From an uncultured Chlorobiaceae bacterium (lineage in GTDB: Bacteria > Bacteroidota > Chlorobiia > Chlorobiales > Chlorobiaceae), in the NCBI GenBank assembly GCA_903928225.1, contig CAIYPU010000152.1:1-34535 (forward strand): DNA of 34,535 bases, in the 5' to 3' direction. Below, piece by piece: positions 9,491 to 18,466 of this stretch. The position numbers and the translations under genes are program-made. Below the pieces are notes generated by a model. It was not told the DNA's origin. It ran no database searches and was given only the letters and a program-made list of their open reading frames with translations. Positions within the stretch are counted from its first letter, which is position 1, and each line of letters begins with the position of its first letter.

Positions 9491-10681
9491 ATGCGTAATA
9501 TCATTTTTACCGGAAAGGGCGGTGTAGGCAAAACCTCTGTCGCGGCTGCAACAGCCCTCAAGGCGGCAGACATGGGTTACAAGACCCTGATTATGTCTAC
9601 CGATCCGGCGCACAGCCTTGGCGATTCGCTCGATGTTCAGCTTGGGCCTTCACCTGTAAAAGTTGCGGAGAACCTCTGGGGCCAGGAAGTCAGCGTTTTC
9701 GGTGATCTCAACCTCAACTGGGATGTCGTCAGGGAGCATTTCGCCCATCTGATGGAAGCTCGCGGTATCGAAGGCGTCTATGCCGAAGAGATGGGTGTGC
9801 TGCCAGGTATGGAAGAGCTTTTCTCCCTTTCCTATATCAAACGCTACAACAATGAGCAGAAGGATTACGATCTGCTTGTCGTCGATTGCGCACCGACCGG
9901 CGAAACCCTCCGCCTGCTTTCCCTCCCGGAAACATTCGGATGGTTCATCAAGATGATCCGCAACGTGGAAAAATATATGGTGAAACCCGTCATCCGCCCG
10001 CTTTCCAGAAAAATCAAGAAAATTGACGATTTTGTCGCCCCGGTCGAGGTTTACGACAAGGTTGACAATCTTTTCGCTTCGACCGAAGGCATCATCGAAC
10101 TGCTGGCGGACGGATCGAAAACAACCATGCGCCTGGTCATGAACCCCGAAAAGATGGTCATCAAGGAGTCGATGCGTGCATTGACCTACCTGAACCTCTA
10201 CGGAATCACGGTGGACAGGATCACCATCAACCGTGTCATGCCGGACCAGAGCCCTGACCCTTACTTCCAGAAATGGCGCTCCATCCAGCAGAAATATATC
10301 GAGCAGATCCAGGACGCTTTCGCTCCGATCCCGATCGCCGAAGTGCCCCTGTTCGATAACGAAGTCGTTGGTCTCGACATGCTCCGCAAGGTCGGCGAGA
10401 AGGTGTACGGCGATGCAAATCCCCTCGACATCTTTTTCAAGGAAGACCCGATCGATATCAAGAAGATTTCCGACGGTCATTACAAGGTCAGGGTAAGGCT
10501 GCCATTCATGGAAGACATGGGCCTCGAGCCGAAGATCATGAAGCTTGGCGACGACCTCACCATCCGTATCGGCGATTACCAGAAAATCGTGGCACTGCCG
10601 ATTTTCCTTGCAGGTATGGAATCTACAGGAGCATCCTACGAAGAAAAATGGCTCAGCGTCGATTTCACCAAAGTCGATTGA
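9491..10681 (+). CDS. ArsA/GET3-family ATPase with C-terminal HSP20-like domain
   Basis: A 396-residue deviant-Walker ATPase. The P-loop [12 protein letters not shown] is at residues 8-19, the switch [13 protein letters not shown] at about 36-48, and [14 protein letters not shown] follows. Residues about 315-396 form an HSP20/p23-like beta domain ([13 protein letters not shown]), as in the ArsA_HSP20 family. Only one cysteine is present (in [10 protein letters not shown]), so the metalloid-binding cysteines of E. coli ArsA are missing and arsenite pumping is unlikely. Chlorobi carry several such paralogues; a targeting or chaperone role like GET3, or a link to chlorosome or envelope biogenesis, is only a guess. 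It stands alone and converges on serA at a shared terminator. Confidence 0.88.
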   Translation: MRNIIFTGKGGVGKTSVAAATALKAADMGYKTLIMSTDPAHSLGDSLDVQLGPSPVKVAENLWGQEVSVFGDLNLNWDVVREHFAHLMEARGIEGVYAEEMGVLPGMEELFSLSYIKRYNNEQKDYDLLVVDCAPTGETLRLLSLPETFGWFIKMIRNVEKYMVKPVIRPLSRKIKKIDDFVAPVEVYDKVDNLFASTEGIIELLADGSKTTMRLVMNPEKMVIKESMRALTYLNLYGITVDRITINRVMPDQSPDPYFQKWRSIQQKYIEQIQDAFAPIPIAEVPLFDNEVVGLDMLRKVGEKVYGDANPLDIFFKEDPIDIKKISDGHYKVRVRLPFMEDMGLEPKIMKLGDDLTIRIGDYQKIVALPIFLAGMESTGASYEEKWLSVDFTKVD

Positions 10682-10706
10682 CCTGAAAACTGAATACCAG
10701 CAAAAA

Positions 10707-10730
10707 AAAACCTGCCTCTCGGCAGGTTTT
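10707..10730. terminator. Bidirectional intrinsic terminator between the ArsA-like gene and serA
   Basis: A perfect 10-bp stem, AAAACCTGCC (10707-10716) and GGCAGGTTTT (10721-10730), with a TCTC loop. It has an A run on one side and a T run on the other, so it can end transcripts from both convergent genes. Confidence 0.85.
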
Positions 10731-10762
10731 ATTGTTTACCAGCGGAATGTCTCTGTTACAGT

Positions 10763-12343
10763 TTAAAGCGATACGAGGTCTGCGCAGGAAACTCCGTCAA
10801 CTGCAGCGATCTCTTCGAGCAGTTTCGGGGATACCTGGCCGTCCACCACGATAGCTGTCATGGCGATATTCTTTTCCTCGTCACGGGAAAGAGCAACATA
10901 GGCGACGTTCAGGTTATGCAGCAGGAGCAGCTGGGTAACCTGTGCAATGATGCCCGGCTTGTCGATATTGTTGTAGATGATGATATTGCCTTCCGGTTTG
11001 AATTCCACGAGGAAGCGGTCAATCATGACGATCCTCACTTCCTTCTCTCCGAACACCGTTCCGCCGATCATCCTTTTTTCCGTTCCGTTCTCGAGCTCGA
11101 TGCTGATGAGGTTGGTATAATCGGGATTTTCCTTTTCAAACCGCTGATCGAGGACGAGCCCGCACTCTTTTGCCATGGTGAAGGCATTGATGTAATTCGT
11201 ATCCTTCGATTGCCTGACATCCAGGAACCCTTTCAGTGCGGCGGCAGTAATGACCTCGTTGTATTTGTGCAGGAATTCGCCTGACGTGCGGACCGTCATG
11301 TTGTTCGCTTCCTTTGGCGCCAGCTGGGCAAGCGTCGCTCCGAGTTTTTCCGCAAGCGTCAGGTATGCCTGCACGCCCGGTGCCTGGGCAAGTTCGACAG
11401 CCGAGGCATTGACAGCGCCTTCAAGCTTGCCGTTCCTGTTCCATGCGACGATCTGTTCGGCTATCTGGATCGCGACTTTAATCTGGGCTTCATCGGTGGA
11501 TGCTGCGATGTGTGGAGTGGCAATTACCTGTTCGAGCCCGAGCAGGGGATTGTCGGGATTGACCGGTTCCGATTCGAAGACATCGAGAGCGGCGGCAGCC
11601 ACTTTGCCTGACATGATCGCGTCTGCGAGATCTTTTTCATTGATGATGCCGCCCCTTGCGCAGTTGACGATGATGACGCCGTCTTTCATCAGATCGAATG
11701 TTTCGTTCGAAATGAGGTTTCTTGTCGATTCATTCAGGGAGGAATGGATGGTGATGAAATCGGCGCGTTTGAAGTTTTCGTGGAGGGGCAGGAGTTCGAT
11801 GTTCAGCAAAGCGGCATATTCGTCCGGGATCATGGGATCGTATGCGATGGTTTTCATGCCGAATGCCTGCATCCTTTTGGCTACCTCCCGGCCGATTTTA
11901 CCGAGGCCGATAATCGAGAGCGTTTTTCCTTCGAGTTCCACGCCGGTGAATTTTTTCTTGTTCCAGTTTCCCGCTTTCAGGTCGGCTGTCGCCTGGGGAA
12001 TTTTGCGGGCGGCGGAAAGAAGCATTGCGCAGGCATGTTCCGCAGCGGAAATGGTGTTTCCTCCGGGAGTGTTCATGACTATGATGCCCCTTCGTGTCGC
12101 AGCGGCAATGTCGATATTGTCCACACCGGCACCTGCCCTTCCGATGAGGTTGAGGTTCCTGCCGCATTCCAGAATTTCGGCAGTGACTTTCGTTGCGCTT
12201 CTGACGATCAGCTTGTCAAAACCTCCGATGATCTCCTTGAGCTCATCTTTGCTGATTTTCGGTTTCTCGGTCACTTCAAAACCGTTTTGCACGAGGATTT
12301 GACCGCATTGCGGATCAACGCCGTCAGTAATCAGTACTTTCAT
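10763..12343 (-). CDS. serA: D-3-phosphoglycerate dehydrogenase
   Basis: A 526-residue SerA catalysing the first step of serine synthesis (3-phosphoglycerate to 3-phosphohydroxypyruvate with NAD+). Visible are the N-terminal MKVLITDGVDPQCG, the Rossmann motif GLGKIG (146-151), CARGGIINEKDL, and ATPHIAASTDEAQ with the catalytic His. An intervening regulatory domain and a C-terminal ACT domain (the last 75 residues or so, from IIIYNNIDKPGIIAQV) follow, making the long form of SerA. The frame is open to 12409, but the start at 12343 fits the family N-terminus. It is divergent from the DAHP synthase gene, with about 280 bp between starts. The ACT domain suggests allosteric control by serine. Confidence 0.95.
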   Translation of the reverse strand: MKVLITDGVDPQCGQILVQNGFEVTEKPKISKDELKEIIGGFDKLIVRSATKVTAEILECGRNLNLIGRAGAGVDNIDIAAATRRGIIVMNTPGGNTISAAEHACAMLLSAARKIPQATADLKAGNWNKKKFTGVELEGKTLSIIGLGKIGREVAKRMQAFGMKTIAYDPMIPDEYAALLNIELLPLHENFKRADFITIHSSLNESTRNLISNETFDLMKDGVIIVNCARGGIINEKDLADAIMSGKVAAAALDVFESEPVNPDNPLLGLEQVIATPHIAASTDEAQIKVAIQIAEQIVAWNRNGKLEGAVNASAVELAQAPGVQAYLTLAEKLGATLAQLAPKEANNMTVRTSGEFLHKYNEVITAAALKGFLDVRQSKDTNYINAFTMAKECGLVLDQRFEKENPDYTNLISIELENGTEKRMIGGTVFGEKEVRIVMIDRFLVEFKPEGNIIIYNNIDKPGIIAQVTQLLLLHNLNVAYVALSRDEEKNIAMTAIVVDGQVSPKLLEEIAAVDGVSCADLVSL

Positions 12344-12626
12344 GTTGCTTGATGATTTTATTTTCCCCTGATCAGAACAAGAAAAAAACACGTGAAGCGT
12401 TTTCTCCAAAGCTTGTTTTACTTTATCCTTATAATATATTCCTTTACGACGACAGGTATAAAAGAAATCTTACGGGTTGACTATTCCCCTGCCTGACGCA
12501 ACAACAAAACGGATTGCATGGAATACCCCGTGTCTGGAATTTATAACCGGTTATGCTGATTATATTACCGTTGTTTTTTATCTTTCGTGCTGAATTTTTA
12601 TGATGTTATTATTGCTGTAAAAAGGG

Positions 12627-13694
12627 ATGGAACAATTACATGATTTAAGGGTTTCGAGAATTATACGACTCTGTTCTCCGAAAGCCCTCAAGGAAAAACT
12701 GCCTGTAAACGAGCTTGCCGCGGCAACCGTTGCAGGCGGGCGCCATGAAGTGGAAAATATTCTTACCGGACAGGATTCCCGGCTGATCGTCATCGTAGGG
12801 CCCTGTTCGATACATGACCCCGAAGCGGCGCGTGATTACGCGAAAAAACTTGTCAACCTGCGTAAAGAGCTTGAAAAGGAGCTCTGCATTCTCATGCGGG
12901 TCTATTTTGAAAAGCCGAGGACGAGTGTAGGCTGGAAAGGATTTATCAACGATCCTCATCTTGATGATACCTATGATATCGAGCACGGTCTTTTCCATGC
13001 CCGGAAGCTCCTGCTCGAGATCAATGAAATGGGCCTGCCCGCCGCGACCGAGTTTCTCGATCCCATTACGCCGCAGTATGTGGCTGATCTCATCAGCTGG
13101 GCTGCGATCGGGGCAAGGACCATCGAGTCGCAGACGCACCGCCAGATGGCCAGCGGGCTGTCGATGCCGGTCGGGTTCAAGAACTCGACGGACGGAAGGC
13201 TCAATGTCGCTGTCGATGCGATCCGGTCGGCCATGCACCCTCACAGTTTCCTCGGAATCGACCAGGAAGGGCACAGCAGCGTTATCACAACCAAAGGCAA
13301 TCCCTTCGGGCACCTTGTGCTTCGCGGAGGCGACAAGCCGAATTATGATACCCAGAGCATTGCCGCAGCCGAAACGCTGATTGAAAAAGCAGGACTCGAC
13401 CAGTCGATAATGGTCGACCTCAGCCATGCGAATTCCGGCAAGAAGCACCAGCAGCAGCTCAAGGTATGGGAAGATATTCTCGTGCAGAAAAAGAAGGGAA
13501 ACACAAGCATAGCGGGCGTTATGATCGAAAGCAATCTTTTCGGAGGCAACCAGCCTTTTCCCGAAGAGCTTGAGAAGCTCAGGTACGGGGTTTCGATCAC
13601 CGATGAATGCCTTTCCTGGGAAGAGACCGAACGGATGCTCCATGAAGGCGCCCGGACGATGGGAGAGCTTCAGCACAAGCAGGTTGCACCTTGA
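12627..13694 (+). CDS. aroF/aroG-type: 3-deoxy-7-phosphoheptulonate (DAHP) synthase, class I
   Basis: A 355-residue class I (AroAI-alpha) DAHP synthase condensing phosphoenolpyruvate and erythrose 4-phosphate, the entry to aromatic amino acid and quinone synthesis. Motifs are [85 protein letters not shown] and [11 protein letters not shown]. Length and motifs match the E. coli AroF/G/H type, so feedback control by an aromatic amino acid is likely. Which one cannot be told from what I can see. The DUF2892 gene follows after 26 bp on the same strand and may be cotranscribed. Confidence 0.95.
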   Translation: MEQLHDLRVSRIIRLCSPKALKEKLPVNELAAATVAGGRHEVENILTGQDSRLIVIVGPCSIHDPEAARDYAKKLVNLRKELEKELCILMRVYFEKPRTSVGWKGFINDPHLDDTYDIEHGLFHARKLLLEINEMGLPAATEFLDPITPQYVADLISWAAIGARTIESQTHRQMASGLSMPVGFKNSTDGRLNVAVDAIRSAMHPHSFLGIDQEGHSSVITTKGNPFGHLVLRGGDKPNYDTQSIAAAETLIEKAGLDQSIMVDLSHANSGKKHQQQLKVWEDILVQKKKGNTSIAGVMIESNLFGGNQPFPEELEKLRYGVSITDECLSWEETERMLHEGARTMGELQHKQVAP

Positions 13695-13720
13695 TAGTAA
13701 AAAAATTTAACGTCCTCATT

Positions 13721-13924
13721 ATGAATATCGATCGTTTCGTCATGGCAATTGCGGGAATATTTATCATGTCGAGCCTGCTGCTTGCCTATTTCCATAATCC
13801 CAACTGGCTCTGGTTCACCGGTTTTGTCGGTGCGAACCTTTTCCAGGCTTCTCTGACCGGATTCTGCCCCCTTGTTTTCATCCTCAAGAAAGCCGGAATA
13901 CAGACTGGAAAAGCATTCGAGTGA
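13721..13924 (+). CDS. DUF2892-type small inner-membrane protein (YgaP-like TM domain)
   Basis: A 67-residue protein with two hydrophobic segments (about 6-23 and 28-52) and the pattern [20 protein letters not shown], typical of DUF2892, the membrane domain that follows rhodanese in YgaP. Here it stands alone without the rhodanese part. It contains one conserved cysteine in GFCP. The frame extends to a TTG at 13691 overlapping the end of the DAHP synthase gene, but the ATG at 13721 gives the normal family N-terminus ([11 protein letters not shown]). Function is unknown; a sulfide or thiol-related role is suggested only by the domain's partners elsewhere. Confidence 0.85.
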   Translation: MNIDRFVMAIAGIFIMSSLLLAYFHNPNWLWFTGFVGANLFQASLTGFCPLVFILKKAGIQTGKAFE

Positions 13925-14016
13925 CCGTCTGCGTCATATTTTTTATGAAATACCTTTTCGGGAGGGATGTAAAGGGCATTTACTACATTTTATCTTAAAC
14001 TCGGGAGACACCGGCG

Positions 14017-15150
14017 ATGGCAATAGAGATCAGGGAGGTCCAGAACAGGAAAGAACGGAAAGAATTCATTAAATTTGCCTGGCAGATCTATCGCAAAGAT
14101 CCCGAACTGAACAAACACTGGGTACCTCCCGTTATCGACGATTATATGAAGACGCTCGATACGGAAAAATTTCCCCTTTACGAACATGCCGACCTGGCAA
14201 TGTTCACTGCGTGGAAAGACGGAGCCATGGCCGGAACGATCGCAGCGATCGAAAATCGAAGGCATAACGAGGTACATAACGACAAGGTCGGTTTCTGGGG
14301 CTTTTTTGAATGCGTCAATGACCAGAACGTAGCAAACGCGCTTTTCGCGGCAGCCTCAGGATGGCTGAGGAAAAAGGGGCTCGATGCGATGCGGGGACCG
14401 GTAAGCCCGTCAATGAATGACCAGTGCGGTATGCTGACGAAAGGGTATGACAGCTCGCCGGTGTTCCTGATGCTTTACAATCCTCCCTATTACAACGATC
14501 TCGTAAAAAATTCAGGCCACCATATCGGCCAGGAACTCCTTGCGTGGTATATCGATCAGAAGATCATCGATATCGAACGCCTGCGTCGTATTGCCGACTA
14601 TATCATGAAAAAGGAGGGGCTTTCGATCCGGATCATGAACATGAAGGATTTTGACAACGAAATCGAGCGCATACGGGAGATTTACAATAAAGCGTGGGAA
14701 AAGAACTGGGGATTTGTCCCGATGACCCGAAAAGAGTTCGATTTCCTTGCAAAGGGCCTCAAGCCGCTTGCCAACCCTCATTATATCTATTTCGTCGAGG
14801 ACCGGAACAAGCGGCCGGTGGGTTTTTCACTTTCCCTGCCCGATATCAACCAGGCGCTGAAACATGTCAACGGCAATCCGTTTTCGCCGGTCGGCCTGAT
14901 AAAATATCTCTGGTACAGCAGGAACATCAGCATGGTGAGGACCATCACGATGGGGGTTATCCCGGAATACCGGAACAAAGGTATTGACAGTATCCTGAAT
15001 GCCCATATTGCCGATTATGGCGGCAAGCATGGTCTTTTTGCTTCAGAGATGAGCTGGGTGCTCAAGGCGAACGAAGCGATGAGCAAGCTTGCAAAAGTGA
15101 TCGGAGGGGTTCCTTACAAGGAGTATGTGATCTACGAGAAAGCGATCTGA
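14017..15150 (+). CDS. GNAT-fold (YghO-like) conserved protein
   Basis: A 377-residue soluble protein resembling the YghO-like GNAT acyltransferase group. The N-terminal half has REFIKFAW-like (KEFIKFAWQIYRKDP) and FGF-like (DKVGFWGFFECVND) segments. The middle has RGPVSPSMNDQCGML, and the C-terminal part has TMGVIPEYRNKGIDSILN, which resembles the acetyl-CoA binding motif A of GNAT enzymes. A GGGAGA ribosome site lies about 10 bp before the ATG. The substrate is not known. It is a single gene ended by a strong terminator shared with the outer-membrane protein gene on the other strand. Confidence 0.75.
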   Translation: MAIEIREVQNRKERKEFIKFAWQIYRKDPELNKHWVPPVIDDYMKTLDTEKFPLYEHADLAMFTAWKDGAMAGTIAAIENRRHNEVHNDKVGFWGFFECVNDQNVANALFAAASGWLRKKGLDAMRGPVSPSMNDQCGMLTKGYDSSPVFLMLYNPPYYNDLVKNSGHHIGQELLAWYIDQKIIDIERLRRIADYIMKKEGLSIRIMNMKDFDNEIERIREIYNKAWEKNWGFVPMTRKEFDFLAKGLKPLANPHYIYFVEDRNKRPVGFSLSLPDINQALKHVNGNPFSPVGLIKYLWYSRNISMVRTITMGVIPEYRNKGIDSILNAHIADYGGKHGLFASEMSWVLKANEAMSKLAKVIGGVPYKEYVIYEKAI

Positions 15151-15170
15151 GGGTTGCTTGAGACATGGAA

Positions 15171-15206
15171 AACAGAAAAGGAGCTGCAAACAGCTCCTTT
15201 TCTGTT
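15171..15206. terminator. Bidirectional intrinsic terminator
   Basis: A perfect 16-bp stem, AACAGAAAAGGAGCTG (15171-15186) and its complement (15191-15206), with a CAAA loop. It lies between two convergent genes and has A/T runs built into both sides of the stem. Confidence 0.88.
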
Positions 15207-15228
15207 GATGAACACACACACAGGGAAA

Positions 15229-15918
15229 TCAGAACGATGCCATGAAAACGAGATGGGATTTTTCAGTATCCGGGTTATAGATGAAAGATGCCGTATACCT
15301 GTCTTTTGAAACGGAAATGCCGGTGTTGACCAGGGCGATATTGTCGCCTTCCCAGTCACCGTAATAATCCTCATCGCCGACACCGACGATCGCTTTTGCC
15401 GAGTATCCGTCTTTGTCGTAGAACTTGCATGAGGCCTCGAAGTATTTCGCATTGTCATAATCGTTCGCGCCTACGAATATTGCACCAAGCAGGCTCAGGT
15501 TTTTGTAACTGTAGCCGAGGCTGAGTTCGATCGTATTCGGGCCATCTTCTGAATAATCGAAAGCATCACCGTTTTCGGGGTATGGTACATAATAATCGGT
15601 CAAGGTAAGGCTGAATGGACCGATCGGAACGGTCACATAGAGGTCAACCTCTTTGTAGCGAAATTCATCGTCGGTGACTGCATCGTAAGTATTTTCTATC
15701 ACGGCATAGGAACCCCATGCTCCGACAACGACACCAATACCCGGGAAGGTATAGGAGAGTGCCGGCTGGATTGCGGGTGAGTCTCCGAGTTCCCCGCCCC
15801 TCCAGATATAACTGCTGACGAGGTCGGCTCCGATTTTGAATCCTTCGGCTTTTGCTGCTCCACCAGTTCCGACAATCATTGCCGTTGCAAGGCACAATAA
15901 CTTCACGGTTTTCTTCAT
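15229..15918 (-). CDS. Predicted outer-membrane beta-barrel protein (TorF/Gcw_chp-like)
   Basis: A 229-residue exported protein. The N-terminus MKKTVKLLCLATAMIVGTGG ending in AAKAEG is a clear signal peptide cleaved after about residue 24. The mature part alternates polar and aromatic residues in beta strands (DLVSSYIWRGGELGDSPAIQPALSY) and ends in LVFMASF, an aromatic C-terminus typical of outer-membrane barrels. The pattern resembles the TorF/Gcw_chp putative porin group, but this is not certain. An AGGAG about 10 bp upstream supports the start at 15918; the open frame continues to 16020 without support. The upstream region (15990-16120) is very AT-rich and probably holds its promoter. Confidence 0.72.
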   Translation of the reverse strand: MKKTVKLLCLATAMIVGTGGAAKAEGFKIGADLVSSYIWRGGELGDSPAIQPALSYTFPGIGVVVGAWGSYAVIENTYDAVTDDEFRYKEVDLYVTVPIGPFSLTLTDYYVPYPENGDAFDYSEDGPNTIELSLGYSYKNLSLLGAIFVGANDYDNAKYFEASCKFYDKDGYSAKAIVGVGDEDYYGDWEGDNIALVNTGISVSKDRYTASFIYNPDTEKSHLVFMASF

Positions 15919-16125
15919 TGCAATGTACTCCTGTTGTTTTTGCGGTTGTGTGTTGGTTGATAACGGTTCAGGCACCCATAAATATCGCCCTGATAACTTT
16001 AAGAGAACCTTCGTTATCAATATAAAATATTTATAAAAAAATACAAAAAAGTAAAAATTGTAAGGAAAAGAGAGTTGATTGATTAATTGTCAGGTGTTTT
16101 TGATTTTTTTGGTTGATTTGTCTCG

Positions 16126-16141
16126 ACGACGCCTGCGTCGT
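16126..16141. promoter_or_regulatory. GC-rich palindrome upstream of the anti-sigma-type gene
   Basis: A perfect dyad, ACGACGC (16126-16132) and GCGTCGT (16135-16141), with a 2-bp centre. It stands out in an otherwise AT-rich stretch, 41 bp before the start of the ATP-binding protein gene. It could be an operator or a small 5' hairpin; no factor can be named. Confidence 0.35.
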
Positions 16142-16182
16142 AAATTCCGAAACATTTCAATCAGGTTTGTCTTGTCGTTTTC

Positions 16183-16602
16183 ATGAAACATGCTGAAATC
16201 GAATTGACCGGAGGTTATTCGGCATATCCGGACCTGCATGAATTCATCGATACCTTCGCAGTGGAGATGAGATATTCAGGACGTTTTACCGAAACGCTTC
16301 ACCTTACCCTGAAGGAAGCTTTCGTCAATGCTGTCAAACATGGCAACGGTGGCAGGGAAGAGTTTCCTGTCCGGTGTTCGCTCAACGCTGCCGAAGACCA
16401 TCTTCTGGCGGCAATGCATGATTGCGGCAACGTTTTTGACCCCGATACCCTGCCTGATCCTACTGTCCGGGATTTTTTTATGAGAATGTCGGGACGCGGA
16501 GTGCATATCATCCGCAGTATGGCTGATATGGCCGTTATCGGCCGGAAAGCAGGGGCGGGCAAGATCATTGTTCTCAGCTATCACCGTGAAAGTCTGTCAT
16601 AA
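16183..16602 (+). CDS. RsbW/SpoIIAB-type anti-sigma factor ATPase (HATPase_c_2)
   Basis: A 139-residue single-domain GHKL ATPase. The N box is in LTLKEAFVNAVKHGN (E45, N49, H53), the G1-type DCGNVFDP lies at about 84-94, and MSGRGVHIIRSMAD is the G2 loop. Such proteins act as serine kinases that bind sigma factors or phosphorylate anti-anti-sigma partners. No partner STAS protein or sigma factor is next to it, so its target is unknown. It lies 49 bp upstream of pgi on the same strand and could be cotranscribed with it. Confidence 0.85.
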   Translation: MKHAEIELTGGYSAYPDLHEFIDTFAVEMRYSGRFTETLHLTLKEAFVNAVKHGNGGREEFPVRCSLNAAEDHLLAAMHDCGNVFDPDTLPDPTVRDFFMRMSGRGVHIIRSMADMAVIGRKAGAGKIIVLSYHRESLS

Positions 16603-16651
16603 CGATGTTTTCCTGACAGAATCAACAGCAATCTATAAAAGGTATTGAACT

Positions 16652-18343
16652 ATGGATTTATCGAGAAGCGCGGCCTGGAGTGCCCTGGCATATCACAAGC
16701 AGGAAATCCAGCATCTTCACATGAGGGAGATGTTTGAGAAAGACAGTAACCGATTCGGGCGTTTTTCTCTGAAATGGGGGGATTTTCTTCTTGATTTTTC
16801 TAAAAACCGTATCACGTCACAGACGCTTGAGCTCCTCCTTGACATGGCGAAAGATGCCGGTGTAGAAACAAAGAGGGACGAGATGTTCGGCGGAGCTGTT
16901 TTCAACAGTACTGAAAAACGTGCGGTCCTCCATACTGCGCTCAGGAGGCCGTCCGGTTACGAGCTGAAAATTGACGGGCTCGATGTTCCGTCGGAAGTGG
17001 CAGATGTCCTTGCGCAGATGAAAGGATTCTGCAAACGGGTGATTTCCGGTTCGTGGAAAGGATATACCGGAAAACCGATGACGGACATTGTCAATATCGG
17101 TATAGGCGGTTCGGACCTCGGTCCCTGTATGGTGACCGAAGCCCTTCGACCGTTCGCTCATGGCAAGCTCAGGGCGCATTTCGTCTCGAATATCGACGGC
17201 ACGCATGTTTGCGAGGTCCTCAGGAAGCTCGATCCTGAAACTACCCTTTTCATCATCGCCTCGAAGACCTTCACGACGCAGGAAACCCTGACAAATGCCA
17301 TGACGGCCCGCGAGTGGTTTATCGGTCATGCGGTCAATGAATCGCATATCGCGAAACATTTTGCCGCCGTTTCCACAAATCGTGAAAAAGTCGTCGAGTT
17401 CGGCATTGACGAGACCAGCATGTTCAGGTTCTGGGACTGGGTCGGTGGTCGCTATTCCCTGTGGTCGTCGATCGGCCTCTCGATTGCTCTTTATCTTGGA
17501 TTCGACCGTTTCCAGGAACTGCTCGACGGAGCTTATGCCATGGACCGGCATTTCTGCGATGAGCCGATGGAGCGCAATATCCCGGTGATACTGGCAGTCC
17601 TCGGGATATGGTACAACAACTTTTTCGATGTCGCCTCCCATGCAGTGATCCCTTACGATCAGTACCTGCACCGTTTTCCCGCTTATCTGCAACAGCTCGA
17701 CATGGAGAGCAACGGCAAGTGCACCGACCGTCAGGGAAACGCTATCGAGTATGCTACGGGCCCGGTCATCTGGGGTGAGCCGGGTACCAATTCCCAGCAT
17801 GCATTTTTCCAGCTGCTCCACCAGGGCACGCGCTTCATTCCCGCAGATTTCATCGTTCCCATGAAGAGCCAGAACCCGACAGGGGAGCATCATGACCTTT
17901 TGCTTTCAAACTGCTTTGCCCAGACCGAAGCGCTCATGAAAGGCAAGGCGGAAGAAGAGGTCCGCGAAGAGCTCGAGGCTGCCGGAGTTTCAGCCGGAGA
18001 ACAGGAAATGCTGCTTCCCCACAAGGTGTTTCCGGGAAACCGTCCAAGCAATACCATCCTGATACGGGAGCTCAACCCGTTCAATCTTGGAAGCCTGATC
18101 GCATTATACGAGCACAAGGTTTTCGTGCAGGGGGTTATCTGGGATATCAATTCCTTCGATCAGTGGGGCGTTGAGCTCGGAAAACAGCTTGCGAAAAAAA
18201 TATTTCCGGAACTGCAAGGAGTAGAAAGAGTTACGGCTCATGACAGTTCCACCAATTCCCTCATCAATGCCTGCAGGGAGTTCCGCCTGAAGGAGAATCC
18301 CCTCGCAAGTCCTCAACTGTCGTTTTTCGAAGAAGGCGAATAG
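16652..18343 (+). CDS. pgi: Glucose-6-phosphate isomerase
   Basis: A 563-residue Pgi interconverting glucose 6-phosphate and fructose 6-phosphate. Typical stretches are [70 protein letters not shown] and the C-terminal signature [22 protein letters not shown] with the catalytic lysine. The length is close to the E. coli-type enzyme. The gene ends at a strong terminator before the convergent amt gene. Confidence 0.96.
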   Translation: MDLSRSAAWSALAYHKQEIQHLHMREMFEKDSNRFGRFSLKWGDFLLDFSKNRITSQTLELLLDMAKDAGVETKRDEMFGGAVFNSTEKRAVLHTALRRPSGYELKIDGLDVPSEVADVLAQMKGFCKRVISGSWKGYTGKPMTDIVNIGIGGSDLGPCMVTEALRPFAHGKLRAHFVSNIDGTHVCEVLRKLDPETTLFIIASKTFTTQETLTNAMTAREWFIGHAVNESHIAKHFAAVSTNREKVVEFGIDETSMFRFWDWVGGRYSLWSSIGLSIALYLGFDRFQELLDGAYAMDRHFCDEPMERNIPVILAVLGIWYNNFFDVASHAVIPYDQYLHRFPAYLQQLDMESNGKCTDRQGNAIEYATGPVIWGEPGTNSQHAFFQLLHQGTRFIPADFIVPMKSQNPTGEHHDLLLSNCFAQTEALMKGKAEEEVREELEAAGVSAGEQEMLLPHKVFPGNRPSNTILIRELNPFNLGSLIALYEHKVFVQGVIWDINSFDQWGVELGKQLAKKIFPELQGVERVTAHDSSTNSLINACREFRLKENPLASPQLSFFEEGE

Positions 18344-18383
18344 GCAGTTGCCTCACTGACTGCTGCCAGGCATTCCCGGAAAA

Positions 18384-18421
18384 AACACAAAAGGCCACCG
18401 TTACCGGTAGCCTTTTGTGTT
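18384..18421. terminator. Bidirectional intrinsic terminator between pgi and amt
   Basis: A 17-bp stem with one C-A mismatch, left arm 18384-18400 (AACACAAAAGGCCACCG), right arm 18405-18421, and a TTAC loop. It serves both convergent genes. Confidence 0.87.
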
Positions 18422-18466
18422 ATCGGCAATCTTTTCTGGATCGCCCGTATTTGAAATGCCGAACAA

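Noticed and set aside
9491-10681. Arsenite efflux ATPase ArsA as a function
   Set aside because: Only one cysteine in the protein and no arsB or arsC nearby, so the family name does not imply arsenic transport.
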